A DNA stretch of 64,000 bases from JAHEJE01 sp965216335 (GCA_965216335.1 OZ244154.1:3720001-3784000), one strand, 5' to 3'. Shown: positions 8,217 through 16,600, numbered from the stretch's first letter. Notes: generated by a model not told the origin, from the sequence alone. Translations and numbers: made by a program.

Positions 8217-9125
8217 GTGTCCGCCAATCGCACGCCGGGTGTCGCCGACTACGCGCTGCTCATCCTGCTGGCCTTGATCTGGGGCGGCAGCTTCGCCCTC
8301 ATCAAGGTTGCGGTTGAAACCATACCGGCCGTAACCCTGACCGCCATGCGCCTGGTCCTTGCCGCAGCCATTCTCGCCATCGCCGTGCTCATTGCCGGCC
8401 AGCACTTCAAGCCGACCCCGCGGCTCCTGTTCGGCATTGCCGCTGCCGGTCTGTTCGGCAACGCCCTGCCGTTCACCCTGATAAGCTGGGGCGAGGAGGT
8501 CATCGATTCCGGCCTCGCTGCCATTCTGATGGCGGTCATGCCGCTCACCACCGTGTTCCTGGCCCACCTGCTCACCAGCGATGAAAGACTGAACGCCCGC
8601 AAGCTCGCCGGCGTCGTCCTGGGGCTGATCGGCCTGATCGTCCTCATCGGCCCGGCAAAACTGGCAAGCCTCGGCACCGAAACCATCCGCCAGCTCGCCG
8701 TTGCCGGCGCGGCCTTGTGCTACGGCATCAACGCCATCATCACCAAGCGCCTCCTGTCTGTCCCGCCCATGGCGCTCGCCGCCGCCGTCATCATCGCCTC
8801 GGCCATCATGATGATCCCCGCCAGCCTGATCATCGATACCCCGTGGACGCTTGCCCCAAGTGGGCCCGCGCTGTGGGCTGCTGCCGGCCTGGGCGTGCTG
8901 CAGACCGCACTCGCGACCCTCATCATGTTTGCGCTGATCACCCGTCAGGGCGCATCGTTCTTTGCCCAGATCAATTTCCTCGTGCCCCTGGCGGGTGTCT
9001 TCTACGGCATAGTTTTCCTCGCCGAGCGCCCCGCCGCAAACGCCTACCTGGCGCTCGCTATCATTCTCGCCGGCATAGCAATCGCCCGCAGCGGAATGGG
9101 CAAATCATCCCGAAGTGCAGAATAG
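8217..9125 (+). CDS. EamA/DMT-family transporter
   Basis: About 302 residues forming ten predicted hydrophobic helices in two EamA repeats. The first repeat starts with YALLILLALIWGGSFALIKV, a very typical DMT start with the WGGSF motif. The second begins near GAALCYGINAIITKRL. The C-terminal IILAGIAIARSG is the usual last helix. Such proteins are inner-membrane metabolite exporters or importers of unknown specificity. GTG at 8217 has AAGGG six bases upstream; a TTG at 8211 is the alternative. Confidence 0.9.
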   Translation: MSANRTPGVADYALLILLALIWGGSFALIKVAVETIPAVTLTAMRLVLAAAILAIAVLIAGQHFKPTPRLLFGIAAAGLFGNALPFTLISWGEEVIDSGLAAILMAVMPLTTVFLAHLLTSDERLNARKLAGVVLGLIGLIVLIGPAKLASLGTETIRQLAVAGAALCYGINAIITKRLLSVPPMALAAAVIIASAIMMIPASLIIDTPWTLAPSGPALWAAAGLGVLQTALATLIMFALITRQGASFFAQINFLVPLAGVFYGIVFLAERPAANAYLALAIILAGIAIARSGMGKSSRSAE

Positions 9126-9250
9126 AGTTGCCATTACACGTCACTTCCGCGTGATGTTCCCCGCCGCCGCAATAATCGTCACAATTCGCGCTACCATGTC
9201 TACTGCGGGGGAAGCGCGAAAATCGCCAGTTACACGAGAGGTACAAACAG

Positions 9251-10225
9251 ATGACGGACCATACTCATTCTATCACTCGCCGCCAGGCCATGGGCGCAGC
9301 CTTGGCCGCGCCATTGGTGCTGAACACCATCGATTTCGCTCACGCCGCCGCGCCGATGCTCGGCGCCTCTGCGCCGGGCCATTACCGCTTCAAGCTCGGT
9401 GACTTCGAGGTCACGACCATCAACGACGGTGCCATCCAGCTCGATGGCCCACACCCGATCTTCGGCCAGAACATCGAGGCCGCCGAACTTCAGAACCTGG
9501 CCGAGGCAAACCTTCTGCCGCGCGAACGCTTCGAAATCGGCTTCTCGCCGGTCATGGTCAACACCGGCGAAGCGCTTGTGATGTTCGATTCCGGCAACGG
9601 TGCCGCCCGGCGTCCCAATGCCGGCCGCCTTGCTGCCGCCATGTCGGGCATCGGCTACACGCCCGACCAGGTCGACATTGTCGTCCTCACCCATTTCCAT
9701 CCCGACCACATCGGTGGCCTGATGGAGGACGGCAAGCCGCTGTTCTCCAACGCCCGCTACGTCACCCACGAAACCGAGTTCAACTTCTGGACTCATGACG
9801 ACCGCATGTCCGGCGGCACCGAGCGCGTCGCCAAGCTGACGGCCGCGAACGTCAAACCGCTCGCCGACAAGACCAGCTTCATCAAGGATGGCGCATCCGT
9901 CACCGGCGGCATCACCGCCATGGCCGCCCACGGCCACACCCCGGGCCACACCGCCTTCCACATCGAAAGCGGTGGCAAGCGCCTGCTGCTCGGCGGCGAC
10001 TTCTGCAACCATTATGTCGTGTCCCTCCAGCGCCCCGACTGGCATGTCCGCTTCGACATGGACAAGGAGGGTGCCGCCGCCACCCGCAAGAAGATCCTCG
10101 GTATGCTGGCCGCCGACAAGATACCCTTCACCAGCTACCACATGCCGTTCCCGGCCGTCGGCTACGTGGAAAGCAAGGATGGCGGCTTCCGCTACGTACC
10201 GGCCAGCTACCAGCTCAACCTCTGA
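9251..10225 (+). CDS. Tat-exported metallo-beta-lactamase-fold hydrolase
   Basis: 324 residues. The N terminus has a twin-arginine signal (ITRRQAMGAALAAPLVL) with a probable cleavage site after AHA near residue 33. The metal site HFHPDHIGG (about residues 147-155), with later HGHTPGH and GGDFCNH, marks the metallo-beta-lactamase superfamily. The Tat-linked, quorum-quencher-like subgroup acts on unknown substrates. The gene has a good GAGAGG ribosome binding site. Its 3' end originally overlapped the convergent DUF2064 gene, as shown by the displaced codons preserved at 10207-10276. Confidence 0.9.
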   Translation: MTDHTHSITRRQAMGAALAAPLVLNTIDFAHAAAPMLGASAPGHYRFKLGDFEVTTINDGAIQLDGPHPIFGQNIEAAELQNLAEANLLPRERFEIGFSPVMVNTGEALVMFDSGNGAARRPNAGRLAAAMSGIGYTPDQVDIVVLTHFHPDHIGGLMEDGKPLFSNARYVTHETEFNFWTHDDRMSGGTERVAKLTAANVKPLADKTSFIKDGASVTGGITAMAAHGHTPGHTAFHIESGGKRLLLGGDFCNHYVVSLQRPDWHVRFDMDKEGAAATRKKILGMLAADKIPFTSYHMPFPAVGYVESKDGGFRYVPASYQLNL

Positions 10226-10234
10226 GCCTGCCGT

Positions 10235-10276
10235 CGCCATCGCAAATAATCGCCGGCCTCATCCAGGTCGGCGATT
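10235..10276. repeat. 42-bp direct repeat, left copy (displaced 3' end of the DUF2064 gene)
   Basis: Identical over 42 bp to 11750-11791. Read on the minus strand in the same frame as the right copy, it encodes IADLDEAGDYLRWR and continues into RQAQRLSW and a stop at 10207. It is therefore the original C-terminal end of the DUF2064 transferase gene, now cut off from the rest of that gene by the inserted M16 segment. Confidence 0.9.
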
Positions 10277-10460
10277 CTTTGCAAATTCAGTTAGATTTGG
10301 CGATCAAAGCATTTGCTTTCGCAATGCCGGACCAATACCGCAGAAGACTCTGGCATGACTTTCGTTCAGCTCACGGATGCATTCCGTTTACCACAAATCT
10401 ACATATTTTGTTATTACGGAATTCGTATGCTCAGTTTCATTTTACGTTGAGGGGGAGCAA

Positions 10461-11735
10461 GTGTCTGCGGATTTTCAAGTCACCGCGCTGGAAAGCGGCG
10501 TCCGGGTCATCTCATCCAAAATGTCGGGACTTGAGATGGTGTGCGTCAACGCGGCAATATCGGTCGGCTCATGCCATGAAGAGTCATTTGAGCATGGCGT
10601 TGCGCATTTCCTCGAACACATGATTTTTCAGGGAACGCAAGAACGGTCTGCTGACGTTATCAAGCAGGCAGCAAGCCGGCTTGGCGCGAAGTTGGACGCC
10701 TGGACAGACTGGGACACGACCACATTCCGCGCGCACGTTCTTCGGGAGAATGTTTCACAGGCGGTTGAGTTGCTCGCAGAAATCATGCTGCTGCCTGCCC
10801 TGGGGCAAGACGACGTCAAAAAGGAATGCGGTATCATCTTAAGAGAGATAGATGAGCGGAACTCGTCGTGGAACGTCCTCAACGAAGGTTTCTACGAAGC
10901 GGCTTTCGGCGATCAAAGTTTGGCTCGTCCGATCATCGGATCGCAGGAAAGTGTCGTAGAAATCGACGCCAAACTCCTTCGAGCGTTCCATGAAAAGTAC
11001 TATCTGACTCAGAATCTGGCCGTATGTATGGTTGGTGATGTCGATCACGCCGAGGCAGTGGACATTGTCAGCGTGGCGTTCGAGCATTGTCCCGAAGGAC
11101 GACAATCTACGATGCCTGTAGCGGAGTACTTCGGTGGTGAAGCCCAGTTTGCGTGCAACTGCGATGCAGGAATGGTCCTACTCGGCTACCCATTCCCACC
11201 TGACATGGATCGCAAGGCAACGGCGGCAGACTTGTTTCGTGAAATCCTTGGAGGAGGTCCAGACTCAAGATTGTTCAAGGAGCTTCGCGAAAAGCGTGGT
11301 CTTGTCTACGGCACATCCACCTACACAAACTACCACATCAACCGGCCTCTGCTGGTCATGGAGGCCAACGGTCATGCCAACTCGGTCAACGAATTGTTCC
11401 AAATCATGTATGAACAAGCACACGAAGCTGCGCATAATGTAACGCAGGATGAACTGGAGCTTGCCAAAATCAATACGATCGCCACCATCAGGATGGATTG
11501 CGACTTGCCCTACCGCCAGTGTAGCGATGCTATCTTCAAACTCTTCGAGACTGGCAAGATTCCGTTGTTGCAAGATGAAATTGCCGTGATTGAGAAGATA
11601 GATCTCGACTACTTGAAGGCCTGCGCCCAAGAGCTTCTTGCTGATCCACCCACTCTTGCAGCACACGGGCCGGTGCGGCACATGCCGAAACTCAGGCAAG
11701 TCCAAAGCCTCAGCAGCGGCCGCAAGGTGGCTTGA
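10461..11735 (+). CDS. M16 family zinc peptidase (inserted gene)
   Basis: 424 residues with a GTG start preceded by GAGGGGGAG. The inverted zinc motif HFLEH is at residues 49-53, and the downstream metal ligand region KKECGIILREIDE lies near residues 120-135, so the peptidase looks active. The C-terminal half contains the REKRGLVYG motif of M16 domains. Length and layout match single-subunit processing-peptidase-like M16B proteins. There is no signal peptide and no paired inactive subunit gene nearby. Codon use is distinctly more AT-rich than that of its neighbours, and the gene sits alone between 42-bp direct repeats, so it was acquired. Its substrate is unknown. Confidence 0.9.
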   Translation: MSADFQVTALESGVRVISSKMSGLEMVCVNAAISVGSCHEESFEHGVAHFLEHMIFQGTQERSADVIKQAASRLGAKLDAWTDWDTTTFRAHVLRENVSQAVELLAEIMLLPALGQDDVKKECGIILREIDERNSSWNVLNEGFYEAAFGDQSLARPIIGSQESVVEIDAKLLRAFHEKYYLTQNLAVCMVGDVDHAEAVDIVSVAFEHCPEGRQSTMPVAEYFGGEAQFACNCDAGMVLLGYPFPPDMDRKATAADLFREILGGGPDSRLFKELREKRGLVYGTSTYTNYHINRPLLVMEANGHANSVNELFQIMYEQAHEAAHNVTQDELELAKINTIATIRMDCDLPYRQCSDAIFKLFETGKIPLLQDEIAVIEKIDLDYLKACAQELLADPPTLAAHGPVRHMPKLRQVQSLSSGRKVA

Positions 11736-12327
11736 GGCCGTTTCCTTTGCGCCATCGCAAATAATCGCCGGCCTCATCCAGGTCGGCGATTTCGCGCACC
11801 ATAGCCAGCCGCTTGCCTTTCAGGTTGGCCATGGTGTCGGCCAGTGAATGTTCGCTCGACCACCGCACCCCGACGAACATGTCCGGCACCCGAGGCGCCC
11901 GCCGTGCGCCCACCAGCCAGTAACCGCCGTCCGGCGCCGGACCGAACACCGCATCGTGCCCGCCGAGCTTGCCGAAGGCCGCGGCGATATCGCGGCGTGC
12001 GACCCCTGGCACATCGCTGCCGATGATCGCCACCGGGCCGCCCGGCAGAACATTGAACATCCGCTGCATCCGCGCCCCGAGATTTCCGCTGCCCTGGGCA
12101 ATCAGATGAACCCCATCGGGCCACACCGCATCATAGACAGCCACATCCGGCGCAACGGCGATCCAGGTCTGCCAGCGCCCGTCGCCAGACAGTTCCCGCA
12201 GCGTCCGCCCCAGCACCGTGCGATAGACCCGCAGCGCCTCGGCTGTCCCGACCTGCCGCGCCAGCCGCGTCTTCACGCGCCCGGCTTCGGGCCGCTTGGC
12301 CATGATTACCAGATGGTTGCGCCGCAT
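11710..12327 (-). CDS. DUF2064 / TIGR04282 glycosyltransferase-like protein with replaced C-terminal tail
   Basis: 205 residues. The start MRRNHLVIMAKRPEAGRVKTRLA and the later GSDVPGVARRDIAAAF, VFGPAPDGGYWLVGAR and GVRWSSEHSLADT are characteristic of the rSAM/selenodomain-associated transferase 1 family, related to GT-A nucleotidyl or sugar transferases. The ATG at 12327 overlaps the stop of the upstream TIGR04283 gene by one base, so the pair is co-transcribed. The last 14 or so residues (KGNGLKPPCGRC) come from the inserted M16 segment; the original tail RQAQRLSW is stranded at 10207-10234. Confidence 0.88.
   Translation of the reverse strand: MRRNHLVIMAKRPEAGRVKTRLARQVGTAEALRVYRTVLGRTLRELSGDGRWQTWIAVAPDVAVYDAVWPDGVHLIAQGSGNLGARMQRMFNVLPGGPVAIIGSDVPGVARRDIAAAFGKLGGHDAVFGPAPDGGYWLVGARRAPRVPDMFVGVRWSSEHSLADTMANLKGKRLAMVREIADLDEAGDYLRWRKGNGLKPPCGRC
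11750..11791. repeat. 42-bp direct repeat, right copy
   Basis: Lies inside the 3' coding end of the DUF2064 gene and is identical to 10235-10276. Together the repeats bracket a 1.5-kb segment carrying only the M16 peptidase gene. Confidence 0.9.
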
Positions 12328-13016
12328 CACTGATAAATCCGCGCAATGCGCTCCGGTGCAACGCCGGAAAACCACAGGCTGATGCACAACAGATTACGCC
12401 CCATGCGCTTGAGATAACCGCTCTTGCGGTAGCGCTCGGCGCTCGTCACCGCCTCATGCCCCAGCACGTGAAGCCGCCGCCGTCCGATCCGCCGCACCAT
12501 GTCGACATCCTCCATGATTGGGATCGGCCTGTACCCGCCTAATTCGTCGTAGAAACGGCGCGAAATCAAGAGACACTGGTCGCCATAGGGCAGGGCGAGA
12601 ACCCGCGTACGCACCGCGACGATCTTCTCCAAGCCTCGCGCCTGCCAGCCTGCATCGTCGAGCCGGAACCGGAACACCGCCGCCCGTCGGATGTCGCCCT
12701 CCCTTTCGGCCCGTTCGATGAACCCGGACACCGCCCGCTCCCAGCCCTCGGCCAACACCGTGTCGGCATGCACGAACAACAGCCAGTCGCCGCGCGCCTG
12801 TTCGGCGCCCTGTGCCAACTGCATACCGCGCCCGCGCTGTGTGTGCACGATGTCCGCCCCCGCCACATCGGCCATTGCCAGCGTCGCATCGCCCGAGCCG
12901 CCGTCGGCGATCACCAGCTGGCCGGCACCACCTGCAATCGCCCCGCGCGCCAGCGCTGGCAGCGACCGGGCAAGCCCCGCCTCGGCGTTCAAAGTCGGCA
13001 TGATGATCGTCAGCAT
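12327..13016 (-). CDS. TIGR04283 family arsenosugar/rSAM-associated glycosyltransferase
   Basis: 229 residues of a family 2 glycosyltransferase: LTIIMPTLNAEAGLARSLPAL at the N terminus, VIADGGSGDATLAM, the DxD-like FVHADTVL, and ISRRFYDELGGYRPIPIMEDVDMV near residue 160-180. This pattern fits the rSAM/selenodomain-associated transferase 2 family (TIGR04283), typically encoded beside TIGR04282 as here. Substrates are not established. The ATG at 13016 is chosen over 13052 because the GT2 fold starts directly there. It shares the short intergenic region containing the SOS-like box with the divergent radical SAM gene. Confidence 0.88.
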   Translation of the reverse strand: MLTIIMPTLNAEAGLARSLPALARGAIAGGAGQLVIADGGSGDATLAMADVAGADIVHTQRGRGMQLAQGAEQARGDWLLFVHADTVLAEGWERAVSGFIERAEREGDIRRAAVFRFRLDDAGWQARGLEKIVAVRTRVLALPYGDQCLLISRRFYDELGGYRPIPIMEDVDMVRRIGRRRLHVLGHEAVTSAERYRKSGYLKRMGRNLLCISLWFSGVAPERIARIYQ

Positions 13017-13069
13017 GGCCGCGCACCATAGCGCCTGGGCCATGCCGGGCAAATCGCAATGTCGCGATT

Positions 13070-13084
13070 GTTCTTGTTTTGTTC
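13070..13084. promoter_or_regulatory. candidate LexA (SOS) box
   Basis: GTTC-TTGTTTT-GTTC exactly matches the alphaproteobacterial LexA operator consensus GTTC-N7-GTTC, with the T-rich spacer seen in known sites. It lies 24 bp upstream of the radical SAM gene start (13109) and 54 bp upstream of the divergent glycosyltransferase start. Binding is inferred from the pattern only. Confidence 0.65.
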
Positions 13085-13108
13085 GTAACGAATCGCTACA
13101 CTGATCTC

Positions 13109-14239
13109 ATGACGACGGTTCTCGACAGACGCGCCCGGCTCGGCTTCGATGTTTCTGCGGCACCCGTGGCCGAAGCGGTTGCAGCCAATGCCCGCGGCCG
13201 CGGCGCCCGGTCAAATTCCACCGGCCGCCATGAACCGTTGGCTAGGGTGCTGTTCGATGATGGCTGGAACAGCCTTGAGGAGCTTCCGGCCTTCAAGACC
13301 AACGTGACCATGGAAGCGGCCAAGACCATCATCACCCGCAACCAGTCGCCCGACATCTCCTTCGACCGTTCGATCAATCCCTATCGCGGCTGCGAGCATG
13401 GCTGCAGTTACTGCTATGCCCGTCCGACCCATGCCAACATGGGGCTGTCGCCGGGGCTTGATTTCGAATCCAAGCTGTTTGCCAAGCCCAATGCCGCCGA
13501 ACTGCTGCGCGCCGAATTGTCGAAACCCGGCTATCGGCCCGCCACCATCGCGCTCGGCACCAACACCGATCCCTACCAGCCCATCGAGCGGCGCTACCGC
13601 ATCACCCGGCAGGTCCTCGAAGTCCTGGCCGAATTCAACCATCCGGTCGGCATCGTCACCAAGTCGGCGCTGGTGCTGCGCGATCTCGATATCCTCCAGC
13701 CGATGGCCGAAAAGGGCCTGGCCAAGGTCGCTCTGTCGGTCACCACGCTCGACGCCAAGCTCGCCCGGGCCATGGAACCGCGCGCCTCGACACCGGACAA
13801 GCGCCTGCAGGCTCTGCAGATCCTCAGCCAGGCCGGCGTGCCGACGGCCGCCATGGTGGCTCCGGTCATCCCCGCCCTCAATGATCACGAGATCGAGGCC
13901 ATTCTCGCCGCCGTGTCTGTCACCGGCGCCACCGAAGCCGGTTATGTGCTCTTGCGCCTGCCCTTGGAAGTTGCCGACGTCTTCCGCGAATGGCTGCTCA
14001 GGGAAATGCCCGACCGCGCCACCCGCGTCCTCTCCCTCATGCGCTCCATGCACGCCGGCAAGGATTACGATTCCACCTGGGGCCGCCGCCAGGCCGGCAC
14101 CGGTCCTTACGCGTGGTCGGTCGGCCGCCGCTTCGAAATCGCCTGCTCACGCCTCAAACTCAACCGGCGCAAATTCAAGCTGGACACCTCCCAATTCACC
14201 CGCCCGCCTCAACCCGGCGAGCAACTTTCGTTGCTCTAA
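13109..14239 (+). CDS. PA0069-family radical SAM protein
   Basis: 376 residues. The radical SAM cluster motif CEHGCSYCYARPTHANMG (CxxxCxxC) is near residue 100-117, preceded by SFDRSINPYRGC. Further family marks are ALGTNTDPYQPIERRY and GIVTKSALVLRDLDIL, and the tail has WGRRQAGTGPYAW. The family is distantly related to spore photoproduct lyase (SplB), and its biochemical role is not established. An SOS-box-like site directly upstream suggests induction by DNA damage. The last codons (EQLSLL-stop) are part of a 77-bp tandem repeat that continues downstream. Confidence 0.92.
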   Translation: MTTVLDRRARLGFDVSAAPVAEAVAANARGRGARSNSTGRHEPLARVLFDDGWNSLEELPAFKTNVTMEAAKTIITRNQSPDISFDRSINPYRGCEHGCSYCYARPTHANMGLSPGLDFESKLFAKPNAAELLRAELSKPGYRPATIALGTNTDPYQPIERRYRITRQVLEVLAEFNHPVGIVTKSALVLRDLDILQPMAEKGLAKVALSVTTLDAKLARAMEPRASTPDKRLQALQILSQAGVPTAAMVAPVIPALNDHEIEAILAAVSVTGATEAGYVLLRLPLEVADVFREWLLREMPDRATRVLSLMRSMHAGKDYDSTWGRRQAGTGPYAWSVGRRFEIACSRLKLNRRKFKLDTSQFTRPPQPGEQLSLL

Positions 14240-14470
14240 GCATATTCAGGAAAAGTGGGAACCGGTTTTCCGCCCGGAACATGCGGCTTAAGAACGAGCA
14301 ACTTTCGTTGCTCTAAGCATGTTCAGGAAAAGTGGGAACCGGTTTTCCGCCCGGAACATGCGGCTTAAGAACGAGCAACTTTCGTTGCTCTAAGCATGTT
14401 CAGGAAAAGTGGGAACCGGTTTTCCGCCCGGAACATGCGGCTTGAGAACGAGCAACTTTCGTTGCTCTAA
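14219..14470. repeat. 77-bp tandem repeat, three full units plus a partial
   Basis: Units begin at 14219, 14296, 14373 and 14450, a constant 77-bp period; the fourth is truncated at about 14470. Each unit starts with the hairpin GAGCAA-CTTTCG-TTGCTC, which encodes the end of the radical SAM protein in the first unit. A larger imperfect palindrome follows, from GCATGTTC to GAACATGC, enclosing GGAAAA...TTTTCC. The second part resembles the short palindromic intergenic repeat common in Hyphomicrobiales genomes. The units differ at only a few positions, so the amplification is recent. It accounts for most of the gene-free stretch 14240-14655. Confidence 0.9.
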
Positions 14471-14488
14471 CCACGCGCCCGCAATGGC

Positions 14489-14513
14489 GTCACCCCGGCG
14501 AAGGCCGGGGTCC
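14489..14513. repeat. REP-like palindrome
   Basis: Contains CCCCGGC-GAAG-GCCGGGG followed by TCCAG. The same unit recurs as an inverted pair at 46715-46802. This GC-rich palindrome with a GTCA/TCCA frame is a dispersed intergenic repeat found in many proteobacteria. Confidence 0.7.
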
Positions 14514-14655
14514 AGTGCGCCTCCATCTGATTGCGTTGCCATGTCATACGGATCGCGTCTCGTGACACAGGCCCTAAGTCTGACCGCATCCGCGGCGGCC
14601 CGAAGAAAGAGCAGCCCTGGTTGCGTTGGCAGGCCGTTCCCGCAAGATTGCGGGC

Positions 14656-15294
14656 ATGGTACCGCACGATTCGAAACCCGCGCCGACCTTCGATATGGAA
14701 CAGGCAGCATTCGGCAACGGCATGTCGCCCGTCGCCGGCGTCGATGAAGCGGGCAGGGGGCCTTGGGCCGGTCCGGTCACCGCCGCCGCCGTCATTCTCG
14801 ATCCGGCAAGTATCCCCGACGGCCTCAACGATTCCAAAACGCTCACGCCAGCCCGGCGTGACCGGCTTTTCGATGAGATCGCGGCCACATCCCACGTCGC
14901 CATCGCAACCGCAACCGTTGAGCGCATCGACCGCGACAACATCCTGCAGGCCAGCTTGTGGGCCATGGCCGAGGCGCTTGCCGGCCTTCCGCATCGGCCT
15001 GCATTCGCGCTCATCGACGGCAACAAGACCCCGCCCACAGACATCGCCTGCACCACCGCCGTCAAGGGCGACGCCACTTCCCTCTCAATCGCCGCCGCCT
15101 CGATCGTCGCCAAGGTCACCCGCGACCGCCTCATGCAAGACCTCGACGCTGAGTTCCCCGGCTACGGATTTGCCCGCCACAAGGGCTACGGCACCGCCCG
15201 GCACGCCGCAGCCCTGGCCCGCCTCGGCCCGTGCCCGGCCCACCGCCGCTCCTTCGCCCCGGTCCGCACCCGCCTGGCGCAACGCGCCTGCTGA
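14656..15294 (+). CDS. rnhB: ribonuclease HII
   Basis: 212 residues. The active-site motif GVDEAGRGPWAGPV is at about residues 29-42; LNDSKTLTPARRD, SIAAASIVAKVTRDRLM and the end of the catalytic core (GYGTARHAAAL) follow. RNase HII cleaves RNA in RNA-DNA hybrids and removes single ribonucleotides. Several in-frame starts exist (14626, 14656 and later); 14656 leaves the shortest non-conserved leader consistent with homologues, but the choice is uncertain. It directly precedes ccrM, the usual alphaproteobacterial arrangement. Confidence 0.93.
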   Translation: MVPHDSKPAPTFDMEQAAFGNGMSPVAGVDEAGRGPWAGPVTAAAVILDPASIPDGLNDSKTLTPARRDRLFDEIAATSHVAIATATVERIDRDNILQASLWAMAEALAGLPHRPAFALIDGNKTPPTDIACTTAVKGDATSLSIAAASIVAKVTRDRLMQDLDAEFPGYGFARHKGYGTARHAAALARLGPCPAHRRSFAPVRTRLAQRAC

Positions 15295-15372
15295 GGTCCC
15301 GGCGCCGAAGGAAGCCCGCAGTCCTCTCCGCGCGCCACACCAGTCCGCAAAGCTGAACGCCGGCGTCGCCGG

Positions 15373-15446
15373 TTAACCATAAACCCCACAAACGATTCAC
15401 TATTTGCCCCTTAGGACTCATCATGAATCCAAGGGGAGTCTGAGTC
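15373..15446 (+). promoter_or_regulatory. ccrM promoter region with GANTC cluster and CtrA-like half-site
   Basis: Five GANTC sites lie within 53 bp: GATTC at 15394, GACTC at 15415, GAATC at 15425 and GAGTC at 15436 and 15442. A TTAACCAT sequence, which matches the CtrA half-site, lies at 15373-15380. GANTC is the CcrM target. In Caulobacter the ccrM promoter is known to be CtrA-activated and sensitive to its own methylation, so this looks like the same feedback. Confidence 0.65.
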
Positions 15447-15492
15447 CCGAATAATCGGGGCCGAAACAGGTCAGTTGCGTAGAGGTGTCACC

Positions 15493-16599
15493 ATGGGTTT
15501 TGCCGCCCGGCCGGATGTCCGGCCTTTGCTCGATTCCATTCTGGTCGGCGATTGCATCGAGGAGTTGCGCAAGCTGCCGTCGCGCTCGGTTGATCTGGTC
15601 TTTGCCGATCCGCCCTACAACCTGCAGCTCACCGGCGACCTGACCCGTCCCGACCAGAGCCGCGTCGACGGCGTTGACGATGCCTGGGACAAGTTCGCCG
15701 ACTTCGCCGCCTACGACACCTTCACCCGCGCCTGGATGTCCGAATGCCGCCGCATCCTGAAAGACGACGGCACCTTCTGGGTCATCGGCTCCTATCACAA
15801 CATTTTCCGTGTCGGCACCATCCTGCAGGACCTCGGCTTCTGGATCCTCAACGACGTCGTATGGCGCAAGACCAACCCGATGCCGAACTTCCGCGGCACC
15901 CGTTTCACCAACGCCCATGAAACCATGATCTGGGCTGCAAAAAGCGCCGACCAGAAATCCTACACCTTCAACTACGATGCCATGAAGACACTCAACGACG
16001 ACCTGCAGATGCGCTCCGACTGGCTCCTGCCGATTTGCAACGGCGGCGAACGCCTGAAGGGCGATGACGGCAATAAGGTTCACCCGACCCAGAAGCCGGA
16101 GAGCCTGCTGCACCGCGTCATCCTCGCCAGCTCGAACGAAGGCGACGTCGTCCTCGACCCGTTCTTCGGCACCGGCACCACCGGCGCCGTCGCCAGGAAA
16201 CTCGGCCGCCGCTATATCGGCATCGAGCGCGACGAGGGTTACATTGCCGCTGCCACCGAACGCCTCGCAGCCGTCAAGCCGGCCGATCGCGAGGCCCTCA
16301 AGGTCACAACCGGCAAGCGCGCCGAACCGCGTGTCCCGTTCGGCACCCTTGTCGAGCGCGGCCTGATCAAGCCCGGCGAGACACTTTACGGCCCGAACCG
16401 ACGCAATGCCGCCAAAGTGCGCGCTGACGGCTCACTGGTGTGCTCCGATGCCACCGGCTCGATCCACAAGATCGGCGCCCACGTCCAGGGCGCCGAAGCC
16501 TGCAACGGCTGGACCTACTGGCACTTCCGCAAGGGCCGCAACCTGATGCCAATCGACCTGCTGCGCCAGCAAATCCGCGCCGAGATGCGCGCCGGCTGA
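15493..16599 (+). CDS. ccrM: cell-cycle DNA adenine methyltransferase CcrM
   Basis: 368 residues of a beta-class N6-adenine methyltransferase. The catalytic DPPYNLQLTGDL is near residue 39, target and fold regions NPMPNFRGTRFTNAHETMIW and HPTQKPESLLHRV follow, and the SAM-binding FxGxG motif reads DPFFGTGTTGAVA. The C-terminal RAMA domain begins around residue 275 and includes GRNLMPIDLLR. CcrM methylates adenine in GANTC and controls the cell cycle in alphaproteobacteria. The ATG at 15493 follows GTAGAGG. The gene lies behind rnhB and is followed 1 bp later by a GNAT gene. Confidence 0.96.
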   Translation: MGFAARPDVRPLLDSILVGDCIEELRKLPSRSVDLVFADPPYNLQLTGDLTRPDQSRVDGVDDAWDKFADFAAYDTFTRAWMSECRRILKDDGTFWVIGSYHNIFRVGTILQDLGFWILNDVVWRKTNPMPNFRGTRFTNAHETMIWAAKSADQKSYTFNYDAMKTLNDDLQMRSDWLLPICNGGERLKGDDGNKVHPTQKPESLLHRVILASSNEGDVVLDPFFGTGTTGAVARKLGRRYIGIERDEGYIAAATERLAAVKPADREALKVTTGKRAEPRVPFGTLVERGLIKPGETLYGPNRRNAAKVRADGSLVCSDATGSIHKIGAHVQGAEACNGWTYWHFRKGRNLMPIDLLRQQIRAEMRAG

Positions 16600-16600
16600 C

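Noticed and set aside
10377..10460. Longer N terminus for the M16 peptidase
   Set aside because: The upstream codons are AT-rich leader sequence. A strong GAGGGGGAG ribosome binding site precedes the GTG at 10461, and the M16 fold starts there.
14219..14470. CRISPR-like array
   Set aside because: Units are contiguous 77-bp tandem copies without unique spacers, and no cas genes are present.
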